A stretch of DNA of 64,000 nt from Flavobacterium sp. JAS (GTDB lineage Bacteria > Bacteroidota > Bacteroidia > Flavobacteriales > Flavobacteriaceae): contig NZ_JAJMOX010000016.1 in assembly GCF_020991455.1 (NCBI RefSeq), positions 1 through 64,000 of the forward strand, written 5' to 3'. The position numbers and the translations under genes are program-made. Under the pieces are notes generated by a model that did no database searches, was not told where the DNA came from, and worked only from the letters and a program-made list of their open reading frames with translations. Below are positions 53,298 through 63,011 of the stretch, one piece after another; position 1 is the first letter of the stretch; the number at the start of each line of letters is the position of its first letter.

Positions 53298-53938
53298 GTC
53301 TCGTCCTAAAAAAGCGATACAGATTATTACATAAAAATAATTAATAAAACAGTTGCAAGAACGTTCTTGCAACTGTTTTTTGTTTTATAAGTTCTCATTT
53401 GGATTTTATCTTGAGAATGCATCTGATTTGGTGTTAACATGTGATTAGAGTAATGTGGTCTGAGTTCATTATAAATATGGATTGATTCCTTTATTATTAG
53501 GTTTGTGATTTTTCTTTTTTGATGATACTTATCAATCATAAATTCTTGTTTTAAAATTCCATTAATTCTTTCTGCTATTGCATTTTCATAGGGATCCGAG
53601 TTTTGTGTCATACTACATAGTACTTTGTTTTTGATAAGCTCTTTTTGATATTCATTAGCACAATATTGCAAGCCTCTATCAGAATGATAAATTAGAGTTA
53701 GCGCATTATGCGTTCTTTGCTTAAGAGCCATTTTTAGAGCCTTTAAACTACTTTGAGTATTGAGATTCTCAGCAACATAATATCCCATTATCTTCTTTGA
53801 ATAAGCATCAGTGATTAAGCTTCGATAACACGGATTGTCTCTTTTTCCGATATATGTAATATCAGAATCCCAAACCTGTTCAGGACGATTTATTTCTAAG
53901 TCTAAAATTCGATTTTCATGCTTTCTAAAACGGTGATT
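53298..53938 (-). mobile_element. IS3-family transposase remnant
   Basis: Minus-strand sequence encodes the catalytic half of an IS3-type transposase (rve domain): VWDSDITYIG, LIYHSDRGLQYCANEYQKEL and NAIAERINGILKQEF hold the DDE residues. OrfA and the N-terminal half of OrfB are missing. A candidate terminal sequence TGTCTCGTCC begins at 53298. At about 53938 it is joined in frame to an IS6-type transposase, so one of the elements inserted into or recombined with the other. Confidence 0.8.
53346..53379. terminator. 34-base perfect palindrome / terminator
   Basis: AAAACAGTTGCAAGAAC is followed by its exact reverse complement, ending in a T run. It terminates the SDR transcript and, in the other direction, the transposase remnant. 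Confidence 0.8.
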
Positions 53939-54567
53939 TCGTCTGGCCGATTCAAAACTTTTAAAACCTAATCCGTTTTGTATGCGCCACTTGATAAAAC
54001 GATGGTCCTGTTCGACAATATTGTTGAGATATTTACACTGTCGGATTTTAATCTTTGAGAACGAACGCTTATTATAGACTTTAATAGCGGCAGTATTAGA
54101 ACCACTTTTATCAATGTTTATATCTTGGCTGGCAGTTATTACTAATTGGTTTAATTAGAAATGACTGAGCGCTCGTTCTCTGTCTTTTTCTAGTCAAAAG
54201 AAAGTCTACCGTATTGCCTAATTTATCTACTGCTCTATATAAATAACACCAAATACCTTTACCTTTTACTTTGATATAGGTTTCATCCAATCTCCAACTT
54301 CTATCTACTTTACCCTTTCTCTTTTTTATCTTTGACTCAAGCAAAGGTGTAAACTTATAAACCCAACGCTGAATAGTAGCATGATCAACAGAAACTCCCC
54401 GCATTTCCATGATCTCTTCAACATCCCGATAGCTTAATGCAAACCTAAGCTTAAAACATACGGCCTGCAGTAAAATAGACTTCGGATAGCAATGACCTTT
54501 CGTATTTATGAGTTTAAGAATTTAAAAAAAGGTAAAGATAAAACTTAGTTTTAGATGCGACAGAACC
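53938..54567 (-). mobile_element. IS6-family transposase remnant with terminal repeat
   Basis: The minus strand reads from near 54530 as KGHCYPKSILLQAVCFKLRFALSYRDVEEIMEMRGVSVDHATIQRWVYKF, KVDRSWRLDETYIKVKGKG and a later IDKSGSNTAAIKVYNK, IVEQDHRFIKWRIQNGLGFKSFESAR: the IS6 (IS26-like) DDE transposase. A frameshift near 54125 splits it and the C-terminus after SFESAR is missing. The outer terminal repeat GGTTCTGTCGCATCT is at 54553-54567. Non-functional. Confidence 0.85.
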
Positions 54568-54618
54568 AAAAATGTTTAAGTAATATATTGTTTGATAGTT
54601 GTTTACTTTTTTGAAATA

Positions 54619-56136
54619 CTATTTAACATAGCGATACTCTTTTTTTAGGCCTAATTTTTTAATAGCCTCTTCTCCAGGTTTTGGTGTTTTATCTCCATCC
54701 ATATAATATTCGGAATCATCCCAATTAAAGTTTTTGTTAGTTTCTCTAGGATCACTTGATTGAATAAGATAATTTAATAGTTTTTTAGAGAGCGTTGATT
54801 TTATGTTTTGGTATTCAGTCAATTGAGAGATGTTCTTCATCTGATAAGGATCTTTCTTAAGGTCATAGAGTTCTTCTGCAGGTCGTTTTCCAAAGGCTAA
54901 TTCAAAAAGTGGTTTTACTGTAATATCTTCTTTTTTCTCTAGCATAAATAATTTTGTAGGGCAAGGGTATTGCAACATATGTGAATCAACATCACCATAT
55001 AAAGGAGGGTCACCTGCAGGCCATCTTTCTGGTTCATAGTTTTTAATATATAGATAGTCTTTAGTTCTAATAGCTCTACCGGGATATCCTTTTCCATCTT
55101 TACGCACAAATGCATGACGTTCTCGGCCCATAACCATGAAGTCTCTATTATTTTCCACATTTTTGTTTTTATCAGAATATAAAATTTTGGCTAAACTTTT
55201 AGCATTCATCTCCTTTGGAATATCAATTCCAGACAACTCTAGAAATGTTGGAGCTAAATCATTTAAACTAACAAAGTCATTAATAACCCTATCCCCTTTA
55301 AAGTGATTTGGCCATAAAATTATTAGTGGGATCTTAGTACCAGAATCATAAAGATTTGCTAAACCCCTCGGCATTTGCCAACCATTATCACTGCATATGA
55401 TCACAATGGTATTATCCAGTTCTCCCATTTCTTTTACAAGAGCAATATAAGAGGCAACTTCTTTGTCAAATGATTGAATTTCATTGTAATAATCTGCGAT
55501 ATCTTTCCTTACTTCTTTAGTATCTGGAAGGTATGGAGGAACTTTTATTTTGTTTAAATCAATACCGGACTCTTTCCATCCATTTTTTCTAAATGGTCTA
55601 TGAGGATTTCGACTACTATACCAAAATATCCATGGCTTTCCTTTTTGAATCTCGTTATAAAATTCTTCAAATGAATTAAATTCTTCTCCACCAGGGTTGT
55701 GCTCCCATCCTGTTGCTTCTGCGTTTCCAGGTCCCCAACCTTTTCCTTCTATTCCAACATGGTATCCAGCATTTTTCATTATTTCAGTGTATACTTTTAC
55801 TTTAGGAAAGCTACTCCAAAGGTTTGCAGCATCCCCCAATCGCCAAGCATCTTGTCCTGTTAACATTGCTGCTCTAGCAGGAGAACATGAAGGAGAATTA
55901 CAAAAAGCATTAGCAAATAGAACGCCCTCTTTAGCTGCTTTATCTATATTGGGAGTTTTCAATAAATCATTCCCATAGCAGCCTAGGTCGTTATAAGATT
56001 GATTATCAGACATTAAAATTAAAAAATTTGGCCTTGTATTTATTTTTGCAGAATTATTTTTGGTTTCTTTATTTTTACAACAAACTAGTAGTAATGAGCA
56101 TAATAGAATTTGAATGTAATTGGTGTACGAATGCAT
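54619..56136 (-). CDS. Sulfatase lipoprotein, family S1
   Basis: 505 residues with a lipobox (LLLVCC; lipidated Cys near 19-20). Formylglycine site CSPAR (C84-R88) in SPSCSPARAAMLTG needs a cysteine-type activating enzyme. Metal-binding D44-N45 (LMSDNQSYNDLGCYG), later VIICSDNGWQMPRG, and RPAEELYDLKKDPYQMKN are typical of the S1 group that includes heparan N-sulfatase-like enzymes. It removes sulfate from a glycan or sugar in the periplasm or at the outer membrane. The importer lies 40 bases upstream on the same strand (operon ROK-MFS-sulfatase). Confidence 0.9.
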   Translation of the reverse strand: MHSYTNYIQILLCSLLLVCCKNKETKNNSAKINTRPNFLILMSDNQSYNDLGCYGNDLLKTPNIDKAAKEGVLFANAFCNSPSCSPARAAMLTGQDAWRLGDAANLWSSFPKVKVYTEIMKNAGYHVGIEGKGWGPGNAEATGWEHNPGGEEFNSFEEFYNEIQKGKPWIFWYSSRNPHRPFRKNGWKESGIDLNKIKVPPYLPDTKEVRKDIADYYNEIQSFDKEVASYIALVKEMGELDNTIVIICSDNGWQMPRGLANLYDSGTKIPLIILWPNHFKGDRVINDFVSLNDLAPTFLELSGIDIPKEMNAKSLAKILYSDKNKNVENNRDFMVMGRERHAFVRKDGKGYPGRAIRTKDYLYIKNYEPERWPAGDPPLYGDVDSHMLQYPCPTKLFMLEKKEDITVKPLFELAFGKRPAEELYDLKKDPYQMKNISQLTEYQNIKSTLSKKLLNYLIQSSDPRETNKNFNWDDSEYYMDGDKTPKPGEEAIKKLGLKKEYRYVK

Positions 56137-56175
56137 AATTATTTTTTATTAAATTTATCTTTATGAGTTTAAAAT

Positions 56176-57456
56176 CTATACAATAGGAGAAGCAGGGACA
56201 GATTTCTTAGAATTATTAATTCTGGATAAAAATGTTTTATTTTTCACTAACGGATTAGCCCAAATTCCTATTCCCAAAATATATGATAGTGTTAAAAAGT
56301 TAAAAAACATTCCTATTTTAAGAGAGAATAAATCACTAAGATATCCAACTATAAAGGGAGCGATAGCACCTCCAACTATTCCTGTACAAAGAATACCTGT
56401 TAATGAACCGTGATTGTGTTTTACGGAATTTAACGCAAGTGAAACTATTATAGACCACATAACAGATGCAAAAAAACCTACGGCTGGAAACGCTAAAAGG
56501 GAAATTTCTTTTGAACCAAAAAGAGCCATGGCCAATGAGATAAAAGCCATTACCGAAAATGTTTTAAGTACCAATTTACTATCAACAAATTTTAACAATA
56601 TTAAGCCTAGAAAACAACCTAAAGTTAATAGTCCCCAGAAATTCCCAACAGTCTCAGCTCCAATAGTTTCAGGATTTACTTGATGATAAGTTTCTAAGAA
56701 TTGCGATATCCAAAAAGAGACACCTTGTTCAAAACCAACATAACAGAAAATACCTATGAAATAAGCGATAATTATTTTGTTTTTTATCAGTTCTTTGATT
56801 ATTCGCCAATCTTCAGTTTTCTCATCTTCTTTTAGTTCTACTTTCGGGAATTTACAAGTGAAAATAATTACGACCATTATTAAAGAGATGCAGGCGAATA
56901 GTACATAAATTGAGACCCAACTCATATCTTTTGGAACAAGTGAATTTAATATCGCTTTAATATTTAACAATTCTGTGTCTTCATTTTTTTTTTCTACTAA
57001 ATAGGAGTAAAAATATGGGCCAGCTACACCTGCAGCACCAAAGAAAAGTTGTCCAAGTACCGAATAAAATGCAAAATTTTCCTCTCTTCCGGCAGTTCTT
57101 AACAAAGGATTTATTGCTACTTGCAACATAGCCATTCCTGTGCCAATTAGAAATAAAGAACCTAAAAACACTACAAAAGTAGGGATGAAAGCAAAGGCCG
57201 TTGCACCAATGAATGAAAGAACAAAAGCAAACAAAAGCACTTTTTTTTCTTTATATTTTTCAACTAATATTCCTGCAGGAATTGACATAATACCATAGGC
57301 TGAAAAAAAGGCAAGTGTCATAAAACCTAAGGAGGAGAATTCTAAGTTAAAACTTCCCTTAATTGCTGGATTGAGTGCTCCAAGTATATTGGTCAAGAAG
57401 GATATTACAAAAAAAATCAATAACACTAGTGCTATTAAGAGGCTTCTGTTTTTCAT
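56176..57456 (-). CDS. FucP/NagP-like MFS sugar importer
   Basis: 426 residues from the ATG at 57456 (MKNRSLLIALVLLIFF); a TTG at 57474 would add six residues. Twelve hydrophobic helices and the family pattern GALNPAIKGSFNLEFS, GAAGVAGPYFYSYL, GSLTGILCTGIVGGAIAPFIVGYLSD. Members import monosaccharides with protons. Starts right behind the ROK kinase stop and precedes the sulfatase, so it probably imports the desulfated sugar. Confidence 0.9.
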   Translation of the reverse strand: MKNRSLLIALVLLIFFVISFLTNILGALNPAIKGSFNLEFSSLGFMTLAFFSAYGIMSIPAGILVEKYKEKKVLLFAFVLSFIGATAFAFIPTFVVFLGSLFLIGTGMAMLQVAINPLLRTAGREENFAFYSVLGQLFFGAAGVAGPYFYSYLVEKKNEDTELLNIKAILNSLVPKDMSWVSIYVLFACISLIMVVIIFTCKFPKVELKEDEKTEDWRIIKELIKNKIIIAYFIGIFCYVGFEQGVSFWISQFLETYHQVNPETIGAETVGNFWGLLTLGCFLGLILLKFVDSKLVLKTFSVMAFISLAMALFGSKEISLLAFPAVGFFASVMWSIIVSLALNSVKHNHGSLTGILCTGIVGGAIAPFIVGYLSDLFSLKIGMFFNFLTLSYILGIGIWANPLVKNKTFLSRINNSKKSVPASPIV

Positions 57457-57474
57457 AGTTTTAATTTTAATCAA

Positions 57475-58401
57475 TCAAGTTTTTTTTGTTTCAGTGTACT
57501 TTAAACTATTAAGAGCGGCTCCAATTAGTCCAGCATTATTACCTAAAGTTGCTAGTACTATTTCGACACCTTCGAGACATTCTTTGATAGCATATTTTTT
57601 TATATGTGTTCTTATCTTTTCTAAAAAATCAATATTAGATTCAGTTATACCCCCACCAATGATAATTCTTTTAGGATTGAATATATTCACGTATCCGGCG
57701 AGTCCCATTGCGATATATTCGGTGAAAATATTTACAGTTTCTAATGCAATTATATTTCCTTTATTATATTCATTTGCAATATATTTTCCATTTATTTCTA
57801 ACGATAAGTCGGTAATCCCTAATTTTGATTTATATAGCTTAACAAGTCCTGTTGTTGAGGCTAGATCTTCCCAGTAATAATGTTGATTTCCAATTATAAT
57901 TGGTATTACACCAAGTTCACCACCTAAACCATTATGGCCCTGAAATAAATTACCATTAATAAATATAGCTCCCCCAATTCCCGTTCCTAAGGTGATATAA
58001 ATGTTAGTCTCATTATCTTTGAAAGAAAGTTCATATTCACCCATAGCCATTGCGTCTGCATCATTACAAACCTTTGTTAGAATTCCAAAACGATTAAAAA
58101 TGATTTCCCCCAAGGGAATATTATTCCAATCTTTTATATTCTCGGCTCCTCCAAGTATAACATTATTATTGTTTATTAATCCCGGACTACCCACTCCAAT
58201 TGATAGAATATTAAGTTTCAGTGAATCGGCAATACCTATGCAATCTCTAATAATCTCTAAAATATTATTTATAACTTTTTTTTTTGAGGTTTTAGCATTT
58301 GTAGGTTTATTTGAAGCCCAAATAAGTTTACCACTCGTATCAATCAAACCATACTTAATTATCGTTCCCCCGATATCGACTCCTATTGAACTATTTTTCA
58401 T
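57475..58401 (-). CDS. ROK-family sugar kinase lacking the zinc-binding motif
   Basis: 308 residues: phosphate-1 motif SIGVDIGGTIIKYGLID, catalytic-loop region VCNDADAMAMGEY, adenosine/phosphate-2 TLGTGIGGAIFINGNL. ROK kinases normally have GExGHM followed by CxCGxxGC that binds zinc. Here that region reads GGELGVIPIIIGNQHYYWED with neither the His of GHM nor any Cys, so zinc is absent. It is probably a sugar kinase in the cytoplasm, first gene of the operon; the substrate is unknown. It could instead have lost sugar kinase activity. Confidence 0.85.
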   Translation of the reverse strand: MKNSSIGVDIGGTIIKYGLIDTSGKLIWASNKPTNAKTSKKKVINNILEIIRDCIGIADSLKLNILSIGVGSPGLINNNNVILGGAENIKDWNNIPLGEIIFNRFGILTKVCNDADAMAMGEYELSFKDNETNIYITLGTGIGGAIFINGNLFQGHNGLGGELGVIPIIIGNQHYYWEDLASTTGLVKLYKSKLGITDLSLEINGKYIANEYNKGNIIALETVNIFTEYIAMGLAGYVNIFNPKRIIIGGGITESNIDFLEKIRTHIKKYAIKECLEGVEIVLATLGNNAGLIGAALNSLKYTETKKT

Positions 58402-58521
58402 TTTTAAATCAATAATTATTGTTTTTTTATTTAAGCCTTTGCAAATGTGTACTCCGATGGATATACGATGGCATATTTATTTGGCAAAAATATTTGTTTA
58501 TTTAGAAGATCATATAAATTC

Positions 58522-58550
58522 ATGTTACACTCTTAAGGGGTATATGTTAC
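58522..58550. promoter_or_regulatory. Direct-repeat site A (upstream of ROK operon)
   Basis: ATGTTACA (58522) and ATGTTAC (58544) start 22 bases apart, about 120-150 bases upstream of the ROK start codon; a third ATGTTAA follows at 58553. The same arrangement with similar spacer (TTAGAGG/TTAAGGG) is at site B. It is a likely binding site for the hybrid two-component regulator. Confidence 0.6.
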
Positions 58551-58689
58551 CTATGTTAATTTCTTATTTCTAATTAGTAACAATAAAAACATTGAAAATA
58601 ATTTTCAGGGAATTTATTTTCTAAATAAAACTTATATGTTTTTATTTAGAGTTAAGAAAGGTTTTAAGGATAGAGTAATTAAATATCAT

Positions 58690-58718
58690 ATGTTACATTT
58701 TTAGAGGTTATATGTTAC
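58690..58718. promoter_or_regulatory. Direct-repeat site B (upstream of the hybrid regulator gene)
   Basis: ATGTTAC (58690) and ATGTTAC (58712) again start 22 bases apart; the whole block ATGTTACAYTYTTA-R-RGG-TATATGTTAC matches site A. It lies 75 bases upstream of the ATG at 58793. The rest of 58402-58792 is AT-rich and has no gene. Confidence 0.6.
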
Positions 58719-58792
58719 ATCCTGATGTTTGTTTTTGGTGGGTGAGTTTTAATGTTTATTTTTAAAAATTAGAAATTTTATTATTCAGTCTT

Positions 58793-61700
58793 ATGTGCGG
58801 AATTTATTTGAGTGAAACTTATGAACATACAATTTTCAAATTTTACAATTTGAAGCGTTTCTGGATGAACTGCACTTTTTTATGCCTATTATTTTTTGTT
58901 GTCAATAATGTTTCTGGTCAATCTGAAGCAAATAATATAGCATTTAATTATTTGTCAATTAAAGACGGGCTGTCTCAAAACAGTGTTATGACAATTTTTA
59001 AAGATAGCAAAGGGATAATGTGGTTTGGAACCAGAGATGGAATTAATAGATATGATGGATATTCATTTGAGGTCTTTAGGCACGATTCGAAAGATTCAAC
59101 CAGTATTAGTAATAATTCTATTAGAGCTATTTCCGAAGACTTATCTGGAAGACTTTGGATAGGTACAGCCCATGGACTAAACGTTTTTGATCCATCAACG
59201 GGAGAATTTAAAGCTTACTTTAATGTGAATAATAAAAAGCATTCTCTTTCAAATGATGCAGTACTATCTATTTTATGCGCTAAAAATGGTGATTTGTGGA
59301 TTGGTACTGAAAATGGACTTAATCTTAAAAAGAGAAATGATGAAAAGTTTATAAAATTTTTGAATAATCCAAAGTCTCTTAGTACAATTAGTGATAATCA
59401 TGTTTATACGCTTTTTCAAGATAGTAAAGGTGGTATTTGGGCTGGAACTAGATTTGGAGGCTTAAATAAATATAATAATATTGATGGTAGTTTTGAAAAA
59501 TTCAAATACAGTCCAAAAATAAAAAATTCTATAAGTAGTAATTTTATAACTTGTATAGCGGAGGATAAAGATGGGTTGATTTGGGTGGGGACATCTATGG
59601 GATTAAATGTTATGAAAAAAGATAAATCATTTGATCATTTTTATCATAATATGGAGAATTCAAGTTCTGTATCAAATAATATGATTAGAGCACTAACCTT
59701 TGACAATTTGGGGAATTTATGGATTGCAACTTATCAAGGTTTAAGCTATTTAGAAATTAAAAAGAAGCATTTTCAAGTTTACAAGCATGTTGATGGGGGG
59801 TATAATAGTTTAAGTCATAACTCGATACGATCACTTTTATTTGATAAAAATGGATATTTGTGGGTTGGGACTTATTTTGCAGGTGTTAATATTTTTAATA
59901 GTAATTCTTCTAAATTCTCTTATTTTAGTTATAATCCAATGAATAAGAATAGTTTAGGTTTTAATATTGTTGGCGCAATGTGTGAGGATGATAAAGGGAA
60001 CATATATTTAGGTACTGAAGGTGGTGGCCTTTTTTATTTTGATAAATACAATCATTCTTTTTCATCCAAAAACATCTTTTTTGGAAAAAAGATTAATTTT
60101 TATACCATTAAATCTATTCTGTTTGATTCAAAAAAAAGATTATGGATTGGCACATACGAAGATGGTTTATATATGGTTGACTTAAATAAAGGGAAATATA
60201 AATCTTTCAAAGAAACACCAAATAATAGCGAAGGATTATGGGATAATACAATATTGTGTATGTTAGAAGATAGAAATGGTAATATTTGGGTAGGAACAAA
60301 TCAAGGGCTTAACTTATATAATTCTACAAATAATATTATAACTAAAAAACATATTACAAACTCTTCTTCGGATTCATTTCAAGATTCAATTATAAACTGT
60401 TTGTACGAAGATGAAGAAAAAACAATTTGGATTGGAACGAACTCAAATGGATTAATTAAATATATAGATGGATCTATTAAATATTATGTTCTTGATTCCA
60501 AAGATAACAATAGCATAAATAGTAATCATATATATAGTATTTCTCAAGATTCGGAAAAAAGATTATGGATTGGAACTTATGGTGGGGGACTAAATTTAAT
60601 GAACAGAAAAAATGAAACTTTTAAAAGTTTTACTATAGCAGATGGCTTGTTAAATAATATCGTATATGGATTGGTAGAGGACGTATATAATAAATTATGG
60701 ATTTCAACACCAAGTGGTATGTCAAGTTTTGATTATAAATTAAAATTATTTAAAAACTATACTGCTAATAAAGGGCTTCCTATAGAAGAATTTAATGAAC
60801 ATTCTATTCTAAAGCATACAGATGGAACGATTTATCTTGGAGGCTTTAACGGATTAATGTCGTTTAAGCCAAAAGAAATGAAAAATAATTTTTATCGGCC
60901 TCAAATTGTATTAACAAAACTTAAATTATTTAACAAAATCATTAAGCCTAATGATGAAAGTGGTCTATTAAAAACCTCTTTAGATAAATCAAAAGAGTTA
61001 ATATTTAGCAGTAGAGATAATGTTTTTACTATAGAGTACACGGCTTTTAACTATCCTTTAACTGGGCAAAACAAGTATGCTTATAAATTAGAAGGATTTG
61101 AGGATAAATGGAACTATGTAGGAGATATGAGATCCGCAACATATACAAATTTAGATGCTGGAAGTTATGTCTTTAAAGTTAAGGTTTCCAATGGTAATGA
61201 CGCTTGGAGCGATAATATAGTTTCAATAAATGTTATAAAAAAACCTCCTTTTTGGAAGACATTTTATGCTTATTTTATTTATTTGGTTTTTTTCGTATTT
61301 GTTTTTTATACAATTAGAAGATACATTTTAGTTAAATTGCATTTAGAGAATAGTTTGAAATTAAAAAAGTTGGAGCATAAGGAATTAGAGAAACTTACCA
61401 AATTAAAACTGAACTTTTTTACCAATATATCTCATGATTTTAGAACACCGCTAACTCTAATAGATGGCCCTTTACAAGAAATTTTAAAAAGTTCGAAAAA
61501 TACACCGATGCATGATCAATTATTATTGATAAAAAAAAATGTATCTTTTATGTTACGTTTAATAGATCAATTAATGGATTTTAAAAAAATAGAAAGTGCA
61601 AAAATACCGCTGAATCTGTTGAGTGAACCATTGGTGCCATTTGTTAAGGAAGTCGTTTATTCTTTTGAGGAATTTGCTAAAACACAAAATATTAAATATG

Positions 61701-62992
61701 TATTTACAAGTAGGTTTCCAGATAAAAAGATTTTGTTTGATAAGTCTAAATTAGAAAAGGTATTGTATAATGTGTTGTCAAATGCTTTTAAGTTTACACC
61801 TGAAAAAGGTGAAATAAAGGTAGAGCTATATGCTGTAAATCAAAATAAATTTGGTCCTAACTATAAATTTGAAATTACTGAATACATAGAAATAAGGGTA
61901 ATGAACACAGGTTCATCAATAAATGAGAAAAATATAGATAAAATATTTAAACGTTTTTATCAAGAGAAAAATCGTAATGTATATAGCCCGTCAGGAACTG
62001 GTATTGGATTGACTGTAGCTAAAGGACTTATGGAGTTGCACAAAGGTTATATTAATGTAAAAAGTGAAAAGGATAAAGTTGTGGAGTTTTTTATAGGTTT
62101 GCCATTGAACGATGTATACACTTCAGAAGAGAAAATAAACGAAATTCAATACTATAAGGATCAAAAAGATATAAATGAGATATCTAAAATATCTAAAACA
62201 AAAAAGTCATTAACTCATCAATATAATATAATGATAGTTGAAGATAATCACGATTTACTAAATTTTCTTGAACAGTCTCTTGCAACTGATTATAATGTGA
62301 TTACTGCAAAAGATGGAAAGATGGCTTTGGACTTAATTGATGATAAAAATCATCCATCTATAATTATTTCAGATATCATGATGCCAAATATGTCCGGTTT
62401 AGAGTTGTGCAGGGTATTAAAATTTAATTCAAAAACGAGTCATATACCTATTATTTTACTTACAGCAAGAAGCTCAAAACTAATAGAACTTGACGGGTAT
62501 GAAACCGGTGCAGATGATTTTATTTCAAAACCATTTAACATGGATTTATTAAAGTCAAAAATAAAAAGCATACTTAGTTCTAGAGAACGAATTGTTAATC
62601 ATTCTAGAAAAGAAATTTTGTTGAATGAATCTGAAATAAACAGAACAAGTTCTGATGAAGCTTTTTTAAATAAGGTGTGTAATTATATACGTGATAATAT
62701 TGAGGATCCTAATCTTAACGTGAATAATATTGGAGAATTTATTGGGATTAGTAGAGTTCATTTTTTTAGAAAAATTAAAGCAATAACTGGAAAATCCCCA
62801 GTAGTATTTATTAGAGATTTTAGATTATCTACTGCAGCAAAACTTCTAGAGTTGGATAATTACAATGTAAATGAAGTGTGTTATAAGGTTGGTTTTCAGG
62901 ATATTGGTTATTTTAGAAGATGTTTTAAGAAAAAGTATAATCTTTCTGCAATTGAATTTTCTAAAAGAACAAAAAATGAAAATATTAACTAA
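58793..62992 (+). CDS. Hybrid two-component system regulator (sensor propeller, kinase, receiver, AraC)
   Basis: 1399 residues; the start may be 58793 or the in-frame ATG at 58865 that opens the signal peptide MNCTFLCLLFFVVNNVSGQ. Domains in order: two-component regulator propeller repeats (about 50-700; repeated GLIWVGT and LWIGT units), Y_Y_Y-type domain (about 745-815, YAYKLEGFEDKWNYVGD), one membrane helix (about 822-842), HisKA with H881 (NISHDFRTPLTL), HATPase (N996 region, GTGIGLTVAKGLMELHKG), receiver with D1194 (IIISDIMMPNMSG, ...FISKPF) and an AraC HTH (about 1295-1395, FLNKVCNYIRDNIEDPNLNV, ISRVHFFRKIKAITGKSP). The periplasmic propeller binds an oligosaccharide and the AraC part activates genes. 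Divergent from the ROK-MFS-sulfatase operon, which it probably controls through sites A and B. Confidence 0.95.
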   Translation: MCGIYLSETYEHTIFKFYNLKRFWMNCTFLCLLFFVVNNVSGQSEANNIAFNYLSIKDGLSQNSVMTIFKDSKGIMWFGTRDGINRYDGYSFEVFRHDSKDSTSISNNSIRAISEDLSGRLWIGTAHGLNVFDPSTGEFKAYFNVNNKKHSLSNDAVLSILCAKNGDLWIGTENGLNLKKRNDEKFIKFLNNPKSLSTISDNHVYTLFQDSKGGIWAGTRFGGLNKYNNIDGSFEKFKYSPKIKNSISSNFITCIAEDKDGLIWVGTSMGLNVMKKDKSFDHFYHNMENSSSVSNNMIRALTFDNLGNLWIATYQGLSYLEIKKKHFQVYKHVDGGYNSLSHNSIRSLLFDKNGYLWVGTYFAGVNIFNSNSSKFSYFSYNPMNKNSLGFNIVGAMCEDDKGNIYLGTEGGGLFYFDKYNHSFSSKNIFFGKKINFYTIKSILFDSKKRLWIGTYEDGLYMVDLNKGKYKSFKETPNNSEGLWDNTILCMLEDRNGNIWVGTNQGLNLYNSTNNIITKKHITNSSSDSFQDSIINCLYEDEEKTIWIGTNSNGLIKYIDGSIKYYVLDSKDNNSINSNHIYSISQDSEKRLWIGTYGGGLNLMNRKNETFKSFTIADGLLNNIVYGLVEDVYNKLWISTPSGMSSFDYKLKLFKNYTANKGLPIEEFNEHSILKHTDGTIYLGGFNGLMSFKPKEMKNNFYRPQIVLTKLKLFNKIIKPNDESGLLKTSLDKSKELIFSSRDNVFTIEYTAFNYPLTGQNKYAYKLEGFEDKWNYVGDMRSATYTNLDAGSYVFKVKVSNGNDAWSDNIVSINVIKKPPFWKTFYAYFIYLVFFVFVFYTIRRYILVKLHLENSLKLKKLEHKELEKLTKLKLNFFTNISHDFRTPLTLIDGPLQEILKSSKNTPMHDQLLLIKKNVSFMLRLIDQLMDFKKIESAKIPLNLLSEPLVPFVKEVVYSFEEFAKTQNIKYVFTSRFPDKKILFDKSKLEKVLYNVLSNAFKFTPEKGEIKVELYAVNQNKFGPNYKFEITEYIEIRVMNTGSSINEKNIDKIFKRFYQEKNRNVYSPSGTGIGLTVAKGLMELHKGYINVKSEKDKVVEFFIGLPLNDVYTSEEKINEIQYYKDQKDINEISKISKTKKSLTHQYNIMIVEDNHDLLNFLEQSLATDYNVITAKDGKMALDLIDDKNHPSIIISDIMMPNMSGLELCRVLKFNSKTSHIPIILLTARSSKLIELDGYETGADDFISKPFNMDLLKSKIKSILSSRERIVNHSRKEILLNESEINRTSSDEAFLNKVCNYIRDNIEDPNLNVNNIGEFIGISRVHFFRKIKAITGKSPVVFIRDFRLSTAAKLLELDNYNVNEVCYKVGFQDIGYFRRCFKKKYNLSAIEFSKRTKNENIN

Positions 62993-63011
62993 TAATTAGG
63001 TTCTCTTTTAG

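Noticed and set aside
58001-58573. 190-codon frame opposite the ROK gene
   Set aside because: It covers conserved ROK motifs on the other strand and has no independent support.
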